Under the pieces are notes generated by a model. That model did not search any database. It was not told the origin of the DNA and saw only the letters and a list, made by a program, of their open reading frames with translations. The translations under genes were made by a program, and so were the position numbers. Below are positions 23,330 to 34,945 of a stretch of DNA of 64,000 bases, one piece after another; within the stretch, counting starts at the first letter, position 1, and the number at the start of each line of letters is the position of its first letter. Source of the stretch: Lunularia cruciata (lineage: Eukaryota; Streptophyta; Marchantiopsida; Lunulariales; Lunulariaceae); NCBI GenBank assembly GCA_948567375.1, contig OX419761.1, positions 15,440,501 through 15,504,500 on the forward strand, in the 5' to 3' direction.

Positions 23330-24300
23330 ATATTCAATTCGGTGCTTTGATACTTTACGCCGTAAAATGAAGCTAGATTATGTTTCATGCAAACACCTCA
23401 AATTTGATGATATATTTTTCTGTAAAAGCAATTGTAAATAGTGAATTAAGATGAATCTGATATACGCTTTTTGAATACATACATTGATACTCATGATTTT
23501 AGGATTTTGTCAGCAGAAGGTCTTTTATTACGACATAATAACTGTCTTCATTACCGATGACTTTATTTGCAAAATACCTGATATGTATCCAGTTGTTGAA
23601 TATTAAAATGACAAGACAAATGATCTGTATTGGCGATATTTTCTCTCCCATCTTGTCTTCTTAATTTCCAATCTCCGGTGATTACATGCTACATATATTT
23701 TCGAACTTTACCAAATATGTTTTCTCCGATTTGTTAACTTTCAATCTTCTCAACGGAAGGAAACGAAGAAGCTTACCATTGAAACTGGCCTGTTCAGCCA
23801 CATAATGAAAGATGAAGATTTGACATCCCTGGTGTTGGTTCTCCAGTTATAGGAATGGTTTTTTCTACGCACTTTGTGGGCGGACTTGCACTCTGCGCCT
23901 AGAGTACGCTGGCCTATAGAAAACAGCTCCTACATAAACCACCTGATGAATCCCTATAGACAATTTTTTCAACCGCAGACCATTAAGATATTTAAGAACT
24001 TATTCTTTTGAACGTTCTTTTGAAGAGGACGGAGTCCCATGAACTTTGTAGAGGTGAGATCAATATCACGGCTAGAGTTCATTTAAGATATTTAAGAACG
24101 TTTATCTAAAGTACTTTTTACTAGTGGGACGGAGCCCGAAGACCCTTATAGTAGTGAGAAGCCAATAAAGCTAAAACGTTGGTGGCCAGAGGCCAAAATA
24201 AAGAAGAAGAACTGGAGAGGCAAGCGTAAACGCCAAAAGCCCACCTACAAACATCCTTAACTACTCGGAGCTCAGCACCCGCAAGAAGCGAAGGGGACCA
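23330..24300 (+). repeat. R2 dispersed repeat, copy 1
   Basis: Shares a long colinear stretch with 36,545-37,260, 40,300-40,930 and 58,640-59,210: a GTGCTTTGATACTTTACGCC start, CTTCATTACCGATGA, CAGCCACATAATGAAAG, GGACGGAG(C/T)CC segments and a GGCTAAAAC-type end. Inside each copy a subunit of about 110 bases (GATATTTAAGAAC to GGGACGGAGCCC) appears twice in a row. No open frame is kept across copies. Confidence 0.6.
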
Positions 24301-25200
24301 TTATCCATTAATTTCCTTTTCTTTTCTTCTGGTACCTTTGTATCATCAATATGGAGCTTATTGTCTTCATTGTTGAATTGAGAACATAGAGCATTGCGGA
24401 TGTACTTGCATTGGATTTTCTTGTATCCGAAATCCATAAGGTTCATATTGGACTTCAATTTTAAGATGCAAATTGGATGTGATTAATCACATCCAATATC
24501 CATCATAGTTGTTGTTTTCAAGGTCTGCTCGCTGAAGAGGATGAGGATCAGCGAAACGGATGGAGTAGCGTCCATCATTGTCATCCCGGTACAATCTCTA
24601 AGTGGCTCTGCCAGTTTTTGTCGTGTTGACGCATGGGAATTAGCTATTGCACGCGTGACATGCACATGGACGGCGGAACACAACGACCTGGATAAGAGCG
24701 AACCAAGTTCGAAGGACCACCATAGCCGGCCGGGGAGAAGAGTGCGGTTTCGCAGGTATGCTCTACGGGTCAGAAAAGTCGTCCACGAATAAATAAAACC
24801 AAGTTGCCCACAAGGTGTTTCCTTGGAAACACCTTGCGGGCGACGTTAGTAACGTTATCCGCAAAGTCCCTAAATACAACTTAACTCGCGTTAGGGGTGA
24901 ATCATATTTTGTTATTTCGCGAGTTTCACAAATCTCACAGACAAACGAAAATGACCCTCTTGAGAATTTAAAGAGAGTTTGCACAGGAAATTCATTATCC
25001 TCAAGGGGATTTCCGATCGAGAGCAAAATGGTCCACGCCGTCCGTATTTTATGATCTATCATTAAATATCGCATTTTCTCTTAAATATACCCATCGCAGC
25101 CATGAGTTTGACCCTAATTTAATTCCCTCGTTTAATCTTGCGTCATGTCAGTTATTCACGAGTATGAGAAAATCTCGCTGTTACTTTGCGGGCAACGTTA
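24300..25200. other. Unassigned intergenic sequence
   Basis: A short palindrome AAGGTGTTTCCTTGGAAACACCTTG lies at about 24,811-24,835 (arms of 12 bases around CC/GG). Open frames on both strands (24,541-24,792 plus, 24,763-25,074 minus) resemble nothing known to me and are not supported by paralogues in the window. Confidence 0.4.
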
Positions 25201-25825
25201 CTAGTCTTCGGAGGTTGTTGCGTAAAATCTGTCTGTTGCCCTGAATCACAAAACTGTAGCTTTGTATATGATTACGTTAGCTTCTCTTCTATGTGTTTGT
25301 TCCTCGAAAATAGGATGAGAAGTAGCCGCTTTATCACTTGTTAAGAAACGCCTATCTATAAAGCTGGTTGGAATCAGAGTCATTTAAAGTTCATATATTC
25401 ATTATTCTGAAGTATCAACTTGTCTATTCATTTGAGGTGACTACAAGCTATGGGTTCAAAGAGTTTGATCCTTGTATTGCGCTGATTCTTAACATGTCAA
25501 TTAGAGTATGCTTGTACGAGTCTCCTGATCTGAATATTTCACACGCGCTGCTTTGTGCGGACGATCCGTGCGCACACCATTCAGTGAGAAAGTTTTGAAA
25601 TAAGTTTGGTAGCAGCTTAAAATCTCACAATTTTTATATTGTTGTGATGAGCAGGGAGAGGGAAAAGGCTCAAGATACATACGGACTCACTCACATATTG
25701 CAACATGAATATGGTGGTGTTTTTCCTTTGTTTGGGTGTTTCCGATGTTTCCAATGATTCATGATGCAATGGTTCATGCTTATCTTCTTGTCTGCAACTC
25801 TTTTTTTTTCAAGAGAGAATTGTAT
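25200..25825 (+). repeat. R1 repeat, left direct copy beside the gypsy fragment
   Basis: Nearly identical to 27,455-28,065 in the same orientation, including ATGAGAAGTAGCCGCTTTAT and GTCTGCAACTC. The pair encloses a truncated Ty3/gypsy piece. The left copy has an extra AGAGTATGCTTGTACGAGTC stretch. Confidence 0.7.
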
Positions 25826-26819
25826 CAATCTCCATTGGTGCTGGTTCCTCCACTCGTGTGTAGTGTATTAGTAGGCTCTATGGAGGTCGAGGTCGAAGTC
25901 GATATCAAGTTGTTACCACCAAGGAATCAAAACAATCGACCAACCACATGGCTTCCTCCAAGTTTTGTGGTTCTCGCATAGTTACCTCTAATTTGGTTCT
26001 TGCCTTCAAGCCCCTCACAATCGATCCACAACTTCACCTACCAATATACATGGAATTTCCATGATGGTGTTTTGGAACTACGTGATGTAACTTCTTACAG
26101 AGCCAATCTATTTCAACTCTGCCAACTTATCCTCTGCAGCTCATGTGGTATTTATAGCTTAGAATAAACTAACTATTGCGCTCTTGAATTTTACCCATGT
26201 CAAGATTGGTACAACAATTTTTCAGTCAGCTCGCTCCACTCGGAATCTCTACCATAGCTTTGCTACTCCATCCAATTGACTAGAAGCCAAGAGAATCTAT
26301 TTTTGCTCGTCTTGTAGATTGGTAGCTTCAAAATAACGGTTGCAGTCAAACATAAAATTCTCCACTACACTCGGGAGATTCTTACCTTCAAATACCTTGG
26401 GTTTAGGGAATTTGATCCAATCTTCTCCTTCTCAAATTGGTACTCTCTCTTCATGCTCTTGTTGTCAAAGATCTAGTTCATCCAACAATCAAGTGAGGTG
26501 CTCTATTTGTTGCTACATAGAAAGGATAGCATCGGGTATTGCCGCCATGGTTGCTACTTTATCACACCACCCCTAATCCATCTAATTTATTAACACATAG
26601 AAACAACACGTCCACCGTTCTCCATAAGTTACCGCTGGAAGTACCAAGGGTTCCTCAAATATGGTGAACATATATAGGAAATCTTGTCCAAAGTGCGAGG
26701 TGATGAATTGTATGAAACAATGCTTGGGTAGTACTTGGACACAAAAATCCCAATGGTTTGGTGGAAGTGGATTTTGTGGTCTATAAATTCCATGTATCCC
26801 ATTTCTGCTCTGATACCAA

Positions 26820-27242
26820 TGTAAAAGACCAAAACCGAGGAGAGAAATAGGAGAATGGAAGTTCACATTGGGAAACTTGAATGTGGAGAAACTCCAAATG
26901 CCTAGCATGAGTTTCAGCTTTGGTATTTATAGGTAGCATACAAGGCCCTTGAGAAACTTCTCAAGAAGCTTCCTTGAGCTGTTCTTAGAGTGCAAGCCAA
27001 GTTAACCAAGAAGCTTCTCAAGAAGCTTCCTTCTAGAAGCCGCCTACTTGGCATGTAAGCTAAGTTAGTTAGAAGCTTCTAGAAGCTTCCTTCTAAAAGC
27101 TACCTGCTTGGGGTGCAAGTTAACTAATCGGGAAGCTTCCCAAGAAGCTTCCTAGATGCTTTTGGAATATTCTAGGCTAATTTGGCTTATTTTCTATTTT
27201 GTTAGCTTTATTAACTACGTCGCTAAACTCCATATTGTTACA
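26820..27242 (-). repeat. Gypsy LTR with heat-shock-element arrays
   Basis: 423 bases on the minus strand from TGTAACAAT to TTTTACA. Between 26,950 and 27,160 there are at least four GAAGCTTC cores, several extended by further nGAAn units. The best is 27,072-27,089, GAAGCTTCTAGAAGCTTC, four perfect alternating units. Clusters also lie at 27,010-27,038 and 27,131-27,151. The ends are inferred from the primer-binding site and TG/CA rule, as no partner LTR is present. Confidence 0.65.
27072..27089. promoter_or_regulatory. Perfect four-unit heat-shock element
   Basis: GAA-GC-TTC-TA-GAA-GC-TTC matches the alternating nGAAnnTTCn consensus bound by heat-shock factor trimers. It lies inside an LTR, so it would drive the retroelement. 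Function is inferred from sequence only. Confidence 0.6.
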
Positions 27243-27454
27243 CTCGTCCAAGGGATCATGTGCCAATCAATCGCGTGGTAGGCAAAAAGCCTGTCTAGTC
27301 TCATCATGGAATGTGCGATGTAGCCTATTAATAGTCGAGGATATGGAAAACTAGTCTCAAATAACCCCAAAATGCAACCTGCTTGAGAAGCTAACCACTC
27401 CCATGATTCGATCAATATCCCTAGAACAATCAACAAAGGGATAGAAGAAGTGTG

Positions 27455-28140
27455 TGTTGTTGGGTGAAATCTGTCTGTTGCCCTAAATTACAAAACTGTA
27501 ACTTTGTATATGATTACGTTAGCTTCTCTTTTATGTGTTTGTTCCTCGAAATTAGGATGAGAAGTAGCCGCTTTATCACTTGTTAAGAAACGCCTATCTA
27601 TAAAGCTGGTTGGAATCAGAGTCATTTAAAGTTCATGTATTCATTATTCTGAAGTATCAACTTGTCTATTCATTTGAGGTGACTACAAGCTATGGGTTCA
27701 AAGAGTTTGATCCTTGTATTGCGCTGATTCTTAACATGTCAATTCTCCTGGTTTGTGTATTTCACACGCGCTGCTTTGTGCGGACGATGCGTCTGCACAG
27801 TATTCAGAGAGAAAGTTTTGAAATAAGTTTGGTAGCAGCTTAAAATTTCACAACTTTTATATTCTTTGTGATAATACATACGCTCAAGGCTCAAGGCTCA
27901 ATGCTCAATGTACATACGCGGACTCACTCACATCTTGCGACTTGAATATGGTGGTGTTTTCCTTTGTTTGGATGTTTCCTATGTTCCCAAGGATTCATGA
28001 TGCAATAGTTTATGCTTATCTCCTTGTCTGCAACTCATTTTTACGCAAGAGAGAGATAATTCCTCAAATGATAATAGGAATTCTATAACCAGAATCTGGT
28101 AGTGTGAAGGACCTGGACAGACTTGCTGTATTTTAGCCCT
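27455..28140 (+). repeat. R1 repeat, right direct copy beside the gypsy fragment
   Basis: Matches 25,205-25,805 nearly base for base, then continues into the TTTAGCCCTATTTTT segment also found at 22,865. Together with the left copy it makes a direct repeat of about 600 bases. Confidence 0.7.
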
Positions 28141-28975
28141 ATTTTTTAACCAGTGTACTTTTGCCCTAAACTTATTGAGTGAGGAGCTATGGCCGTCTCC
28201 TAAGCCATGCTCACTTCCTACCTTAGATAGAGTGTTGGTCACTTTGCAGCGTTCTCGGGCGATGACCTTTATAAAGTATCTATTTATCTTCAAAAGGTTT
28301 GTAATGGATTTTGGCCACATAGTTATTAGTGATTTGACGGTGGTTTTATAAACATTAAAAATCCCAAATTATAGAGAGATTAAAACTTGTTTTTTTCTTT
28401 TTCCGTTCAAGCTTATTTAAGAAAATAAATTCTATTCTATTCTAAATTTATTTTTCTATAATTTTCTATGTTAATATCTATTCTTTAAATGATTCATGAC
28501 CTTAAGATAGGTTTCAAGACCTTAAATGGTTTTGGCTTAATCCTCTTTAAGGAACAAGGCAACCTCGCATGATAACAAAAAGGACGGGAAGACATGTCAA
28601 AATGCAGAAGGATAAAACATTCTTATGTTTTATCCACTCCATGGAAGGTTAATGCAAAACCTATTGAGTCTTTAGTTACTCCATAAGTGGTTTAAAGATG
28701 CATAGTTTCGGAGTTGCAGTTTTGTTTCAGTTAGCGGTTTTTATTTGTACAGATGCATAGATATTAAATTATATCTGATTGCCATTTTTGAATGATATTT
28801 TTGGATTATTATCTGTTCCAAAAAAAAACTTAGTGGTTTTGGCTTAATATTTCAAGCAAGAAAATTAAAAGCAACATCCTTTAGGACTTTTATCTATTTT
28901 ATTGCCAGAAAGATGTAAATACACCAAAGATATATTCTTACAATTTGGGTTTATAAAAGTTTAAGTTCTCACGAT
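28140..28975. other. AT-rich intergenic sequence
   Basis: Contains one partial GGACGGGAAGACATGTC module near 28,582. Otherwise low-complexity AT sequence. No gene seen. Confidence 0.4.
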
Positions 28976-29790
28976 GTTTTACGAAGAAGGTACGGAAAAG
29001 GCGCAAAACTCACTCCCCTCTCACAACATGAATACGGTGGTGCCCTTTCCTTGAATTTATATATAGTATATTTCCAGGGCTCATTAACCAGTTTATGCTA
29101 AGCCTTATTGTGGGGTTTCGCAACTCTGTTACCCGCAAGAGAAATAATTTATTCAAGTGATCAAAGAATCCCATAAACAAAAACTTGGTTGTGTGAGGGG
29201 CCTCCAGAGGCTTGCTGGAAGCATGTCTAATTTAGCTTTGTTTAATAAATGCATGATATCCTGCGTGGTTTAATAACTGCATGCTGTCCTGATTATTATA
29301 CTTAAATTTGCTAAGTTCCATTCTTTCCGGATTATGGTATTTTTATATGTTAACCACGAAGACAATGGAGGAATCGCCGTGCGAGAATATCTCCAAGTAT
29401 CGCATGTCTTTTTCTCTTACTGAAAGAAGACCTCTGCCGAAAGTGACAGCTGGTCATATGACCCAGACCTAGAATTAGCGGTGCCGACAAGTAGCTCCAA
29501 GTTGGACCAACGGGAAAACATAGCTAACGGAGAGAAAGGCTGACCGTGCAGGATAACAAGAATGGGAAGATCCCATCAAGCCGTACAAGGAAAAGACACA
29601 AGAGGTAAAATGGGCTAACCAGTCCGCTTGTCATTACATCCTGCAAAAGGCAATGCCAGAGCCTTGGCAATCGAGATTACATGAGTTGTGGACTCCGTGT
29701 GGACGAAGACCGCTAAGCAGTCTACTTGACATTAAGAACTTCAGAAGGATTGCCAAAGCCTTGAAAGATCGAGATTACAGGAGTTTTGGA
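28975..29790. repeat. Dispersed repeat, near copy of 1,140-1,880
   Basis: Colinear with the stretch right of HNL-0, including AATAAATGCATGATATCCTG and the GGGAAGATCCCATCAAGCCG module. It leads directly into the RLP-2 3' module, showing what followed this repeat in unit 1 before other insertions. Confidence 0.6.
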
Positions 29791-30105
29791 AATCCAGGCC
29801 CTTGCTGGGCGGAAGACGATGACCCTCGAGAGAGGATGTCACATTTCCACCATGCAGAATGGTGGAAATGTGGTGTGATTCTTTGTTGTGGTCTGTTTGG
29901 GGTATGGAGGTTGTCAACTGTTTAGTTCCGATCACGGAAGCCAAGAAGTCGCAGATTTCATGTGATGCTGGATTTTGCAGCAGATTTGGTTGGACTTGCG
30001 TCACATTTTGGCTATGGAGCTGATACTAGGGATTGGACAACTACAGATGGAACATGTCCGATCACCGATGTACACACAGTTTGGTCCCTAACACCAGTTT
30101 TGGTC
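29790..30105. repeat. RLP 3' module, copy beside RLP-2
   Basis: Same words as 6,260-6,600: GATCGAGATTACAGGAGT, CCATGCAGAATGGTGGAAAT, TCCGATCACGGAAGCC and TTGGACTTGCGTCA. Reading frames differ from the other copies. Confidence 0.55.
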
Positions 30106-30107
30106 TC

Positions 30108-30590
30108 TGAGAACAAACACCGGTCTCTTTCTCAGTTACCTCTGTGAGTATTTCAAGTATCCCCTACGAATGACAGATGCTCTGTTTTCGCTGCCCAACG
30201 TTCTCTTTCCATAATGTGTTTTGGTTTCTGAGCACAAGCACCGGTCTCTCTCGCAATTGACTCTGAGTGTTTCAAGTAACCCCTACGAATGACGTAGGCT
30301 CTGTTTTCGCCGCCTGACGTTCTTCCTTCATAATGTGCTTTGGTCTCTGAGAACATCCACCTCTCTCTTTCTCAATTGATTCTGTGAGTGTTTCAAGTAA
30401 ACCATGCGAATGACCTAGGCTCTGTTTCCTCGGCCCGACGTTCTTCTTTCATAATGTGCTTTAGTCTTTGAGAATAACCACCGATCTTTCTCAATTGATT
30501 TCGTGAGAGTTTCAAGTAGCATCTACGAATGACATGGGCTCTGTTTTCGCGGGCCAACGTTCTCTTTCATAATGTTCTCCCCTGTTCTAA
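30108..30590. repeat. Four-unit tandem array, about 120-base period
   Basis: Units start near 30,111, 30,231, 30,351 and 30,470 with GAGAACA-type sequence and CACCGGTCTC, contain CAAGTA(A/T)CCCCTACGAATGAC, and end with a CCCGACGTTCT and CATAATGTGCT segment. RLP-1 has only one unit in the same place (6,585-6,710), so the array expanded in this copy only. Confidence 0.75.
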
Positions 30591-30749
30591 AATTGTACTC
30601 CACGAGCAGAAGTATCAGTCAATACAAGAACAGTGGATGATGAACAGTTGCATCATTTCAAATTCTAAGATGTCAGTATATTATTTATTCCTTGGGTGTG
30701 GAATTTGGTGATTGTTGCGGGTGATAGATCAATATCAATATCGTTAAGA

Positions 30750-33706
30750 GAGTTTAGGGAGTTTAGAGAGTTCAGAGAGAGTGTCTGATATTGCATATCA
30801 GAAATTGGAATCTCATTTATCTGCAGTGGTGGCATTTGCACGAATATCTCAATACAGACAAATAGTGTTCGAGAAAATAGTGCACTCGTGATTGTCTTTA
30901 AACGATTGAACTGTCCTGGAAGGATGTACATTTACGTTCGATGTATAGAGGCCCCATAGAAATGCTACTGAAACATGAACCGTCTTAAACTCTTCGAACC
31001 AAAGAACTGCTACTGAAACAATAAAGCCTACTACGAGTCTCACTAAACAGGCAGAAAACGAGACCAACGCATTGACCCTCTATGGCAATTTGTCATGGAT
31101 ATCCTTAGCTCTCGACACTGCGGGATTGACTTTCCCGGGTTTCGAAGACTCTCTACATGGGCAAAACGCAGAGTCCAGGATTTCGTTCGAACATTGTCGC
31201 CTTCATCTACTGAAGTTGGGTAGAAATAGGAATCGACCCTTCTCAATCGTTGAAGCTCACATTGAGATAACTCAAATTCGTATACTGCGCAAAGCTCACC
31301 GGTATCCTCCCGGTCAAGTCGTAACCAAAGATCCAAGGATTCCACCGTAGTGAGATTTGAGAGACTGGAACTTATGGACCCTTCAAACCTGTTGCCGGAA
31401 AGAGTGAAGCACAACATTCTGGGAAGACTGCCAAAGGCCTCAGGAATGGGTTCGGTGAAATGGTTTCGGGATATGTCAAAGGAAGTTCGAAATGATACCA
31501 AGTATTCCAGATGGAGATCTTGGCCCTTAGCAAACACCACCAAGTTTTCCTTAAGGACCTCCCCACTGTTGTTGAACCTAATGGTGTTTCATTTGAGCGT
31601 GTGAAACCTTGCAACTTTGATAAGCTTTCTAGGAGAGACTCGTAAAACCTTTTGTTTGGGAGGTCCAGGACCTGGAGAGTGGTCAGCGACGCAATCCAAT
31701 CACCTAAAGAAGCAGGAATTGGACCGCTGATCAGATTGTTTGCAACTGTGAGAATTTCCAGTGAGCTCTCGTTCCGACCGAGACTACTTGGTAGGAGTCC
31801 ATTGATTCTATTGTGGCCAGGTCGGAGTTGAACTAACGAGGTTAAACTGCCGACGTTATGTGGTATATGACCTTCCAGCTGATTGTCAGAAGTACTGTAT
31901 CACGATTTTCCAGAGCATGTAGAGAGGAACCCAAATTTTTAGAATAATGGCAGAAAGCTGATTTCCAAACACCAGCAATGCTCTCAGGTCTTTTAAGTAC
32001 CGAGGCTCAAAGGTATCGATCCTGAAAGTCGATTCATATGGAGTTGCAGAGTCCCCAATGTCGAGCATTTACCCAGAGATCAATGAAACCTGTGATTCGA
32101 TTAGTGGAAAGCCGGCTTTCCACGAATCCGGAGAGGGAGCAACCTCCAAAGTTGCCCAATCGATAAGGGGATAGTACCTGTGAATTCCTTTGTCCTCCAG
32201 GTACATACACCGCACCTCTATCAAGCCCCCAGGCCCTGACGGTATCTCTCCTGCTAAGTTGTTTGTAGCCAGATCAAGCCACTTTCGCTGAAAGCAATTT
32301 GCTAGGGAACTGGAATGCTGGCAGTGAGTTCATTCTCGTAGAGGATAAGATTCTTCAAATCTGTCAACTGCCCTAGCTCCAGATAAACCTTCCCCATCAG
32401 ATTGCTATCAGATCAAGTGCCTGCAGCCTGTTGAATTTTTCTAATGAAACTGGAATAGTACCTGTTAGTCCATTGCCATAAGGATACAACTCCATTTGAG
32501 ACCTTAAACAAAGATCCACAAGGGCTCTATTTTGCTTCCTTGAAGATTTAGCATTCCAGTATTAAAATTGAGCATTCCAATATTAAAATAGTTGTTATAT
32601 GTTATTATCCTTTTGGAACACATTTTTAATTGTTCCTCTGACCTGGTTCAGAAGTGTTTGATGGCACCGTTCTAAATTTGAAAAAGAAATACTCATATTA
32701 TGTTGCACCTGGTTTTGATACTTATTCTTATTCTCGTCATTGTTTACTTCACGTTGTTAAGTCTCATAAACTACGCTCAACCGGCATTGCACCTTGATAA
32801 TCTCACTCACCATTCATACTGTTGTGTTGTGAGACTAAAGCACCCACAAGGACTAATCGTAAAAGGCCTGCAACTCTCTCAACGCTCCTAGCTCAACCGT
32901 TATGTAGCCTGTCAAGCTGTTATTATTAAATGAAGCTGCTGTAAGCGTGAGGTTTTGCTCAGTGTGACAGGAATAATACCGGTGAGTGAATTCTTATACA
33001 AGCATAAAATTGCAAATTCCGCAACTCTCTTAGCTCAGCTGGGATCTCTCCTGTCAAATAGTCTACTGTCAGCGGAAGGTGCTGTAACGTCGAGCATCTG
33101 CTGAGTGATGCAGGAATAGCGCCGGTAAGTTTACTCCCCCCTAAGCACAACTGCTTAAACTCCAATGCTCCTAGCTCTGCCGGCATTTATCCAATCGAGC
33201 TGTTGAAGCTCAAATCAAGTTGCTGGTACAGTAAGCGTTTGCTCGATGAGACGGGAATAGCACCTGCAAGTGGATTGTCATACAAGAGTAAACTCTGCAA
33301 GTCTTTCAAGTGCCCAGCTCTGTCGGTATTCCTCCTGTACGTAGGTGGTCATAGAGAACATCGCCTAATTTCCCCATCTCCGTCAGTATCTCTCCTGTGA
33401 ATGGTTTACACTCAAGTCATGCTGCTATAAACGTGAGCATTTGCTCCATGAGACGGGCATAGGACCAATAAGAGAATCGTTATGCAACCATAACAATTGC
33501 AACTATGCCAATTCCCCTAGCTTCAACGGTATGTCTCTTGTCAAGTTGTTAACGCTCAAATCAAGCTGATGTAAGCCAGAGCATATGCTCAATGAGACGG
33601 GACTATTGCCGTAAAGCACATTCTGAACTAACTCAGGACTCTCACTTTCATCATTGCACCAAGCTCCAATGGAATACGACCAGTCATCCATTATGGGACA
33701 AATCAA
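30750..33706 (-). pseudogene. RLP-2: most decayed LRR receptor-like protein copy
   Basis: Paralogue of RLP-1 and RLP-3. Readable pieces on the minus strand are LDLSVNNLTRDIP (near 33,560), an LRR with LTGAIPASLSRC (near 33,120), the island VVFAKGQDLHLEYL (from 31,543), LSGNRFEGSI (near 31,400), and a membrane segment LVRLVVGFIVSVAVL (near 31,035). The N-terminal LRR cap is not found. A stretch of about 340 bases at 32,520-32,860 unrelated to RLP interrupts the repeats and is an inverted match to 16,065-16,275. Many frame changes; certainly non-functional. Confidence 0.75.
32510..32865. mobile_element. Insertion inside RLP-2, inverted match of 16,065-16,275
   Basis: LRR sequence stops at about 32,510 and resumes at about 32,865. 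The intervening piece shares TTTGATGGCACC and ATACTCATATTATGT-type words, reverse-complemented, with the block left of the copia element. No coding capacity, ends not defined; probably a short nonautonomous element. Confidence 0.5.
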
Positions 33707-34446
33707 GTTACCTTAAGAATTCGAGAAGAAAGAACTGATATCTATGAGATCCACCTGCACTGTCGGCGTATCCGTTCAAGGCGATCGATGAGTGCAGCGT
33801 CAGCGATTTGGAACTTATTCCGAGGAGATTGATTGCAGATTGATTGATATACTAAACTTAAACTCCTCTATATGAAGCTATGGATGAGAGCAGCATCTGC
33901 CGTTTGATGCATTAACTGTGGAGGTTGACTTCATATTGTATTATTGGGTTAAACTCCCCTGAAGAACAATATTCATGTCTCAGGGAATAGAATGTCGACA
34001 GTGCTTATGGGATTGTGCAAGCAGAATGGCTGTACTGACCCGTAGAAAGCGGCAAGCATCAACTTTGAGTAAGACTTGAAATCGATTTACAGTTACAGTA
34101 GTAGTGGACACTTCGCAGCCAAGTTCCAGGAACTTGAATTCCTGAAATGATAAGATCATATATTACAACAGATTCAATCGGTTCAATTAAATATATTCTA
34201 GAAGCAAACTCTATAGTATAGCTACTGAATCTCAGGTTGATGGACTTTCGAGGATTTCCTTTTCTATATTAGTTTCGACTGGCCTTGCTCGGCTCTCAGG
34301 TGCATTGAGGAAGATAACTCTCATTTCCAATAACGTCGGTTTCAGCAAAATGCTCCAGAAGTAGAGGTAGCTACCGAAAAGTTCTGCAAATGGAAGAACG
34401 CCTCTAAGCAGTCGACTTGTCCTCTAGAAGGTATTCCAGAGCAAGT
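33707..34446. other. Region upstream of RLP-2
   Basis: Corresponds in position to the RLP-1 N-terminal region but does not align clearly. A short block at 34,275-34,340 (CTTGCTCGGCTCTCAGGT, AGATAACTCTCA) matches the HNL upstream block at 14,420. No gene seen. Confidence 0.4.
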
Positions 34447-34945
34447 GAAAGATCGAAATTACAGGAGTCTGTGGAAATCTGCAATTTCTCTCGTCGGCTG
34501 ACTGTGTGGGGGACCATGAGCTCATGCACCCTCGGAGAGAAATTGAATGAAAGATCGAGATTACAGGAGTCTGCGGGAATCTGCGATCTTGTTCGTCGGC
34601 GACTGCATGGAAGACCATGAGGTCTTACACCCTCGGAGAGAAATTGAATGAAAGATCAAGATTACAGGATTTTGTGCGGAATTTTGCGATCTTGCTCGTC
34701 GTGACTGCATGGACGACCATGAGGTCCTGCACCCTCCGAGAGAAATTGAATGAAAGATCGAGATTACAGGAGTCTGTGCGGAAATCTGCGATCTCGCTCG
34801 TCGGCGTCTGCGTGGACGATCATGAGGTCCTGCACTCTCCGAGAGAAATAGAGATCGAGATTACAGGTTTCTGCACGGATTTATGCAATCTCCCTCGTCG
34901 GCGACTGTGTGGAGGACCACGAGATCGTCAAACCACCTAGGGAAA
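34447..34945 (+). repeat. Five-unit tandem array, 102-base period
   Basis: Units begin GAAAGATCGA(G/A)ATTACAGGA at 34,447, 34,549, 34,650 and 34,752, and a shortened one at about 34,849. Each holds TCTGCGATCTTGCTCGTCGG and GACCATGAG(G/C)TC. The unit is the central part of the RLP 3' module. Because 102 is a multiple of three, plus-strand frames stay open with a 34-residue repeat around NERSRLQES. I do not think it encodes a protein. Confidence 0.8.

Larger units (their letters stand above)
25826..27242 (-). mobile_element. Truncated Ty3/gypsy element: LTR, PBS and gag part
   Basis: Read on the minus strand, an LTR (27,242-26,820) is followed at once by primer-binding site TTGGTATCAGAGC (26,819-26,807) and, from about 26,430, by a gag core. 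Recognisable pieces are PKVFEGKNLPSVVENFM, then NRYFEATNLQDEQK and LASSQLDGVAKLW, later VRSYIT, and EAMWLVDCF near 25,945. These are the Retrotrans_gag family hallmarks of gypsy elements. In-frame stops interrupt it several times. Nothing of pol or a second LTR remains; the piece ends near 25,826 where the R1 repeat begins. Confidence 0.8.

Noticed and set aside
34447-34945. CRISPR-like or PPR-like repeat array
   Set aside because: Units are contiguous without unique spacers, and the repeated peptide does not match PPR or other 34-35 residue repeats.
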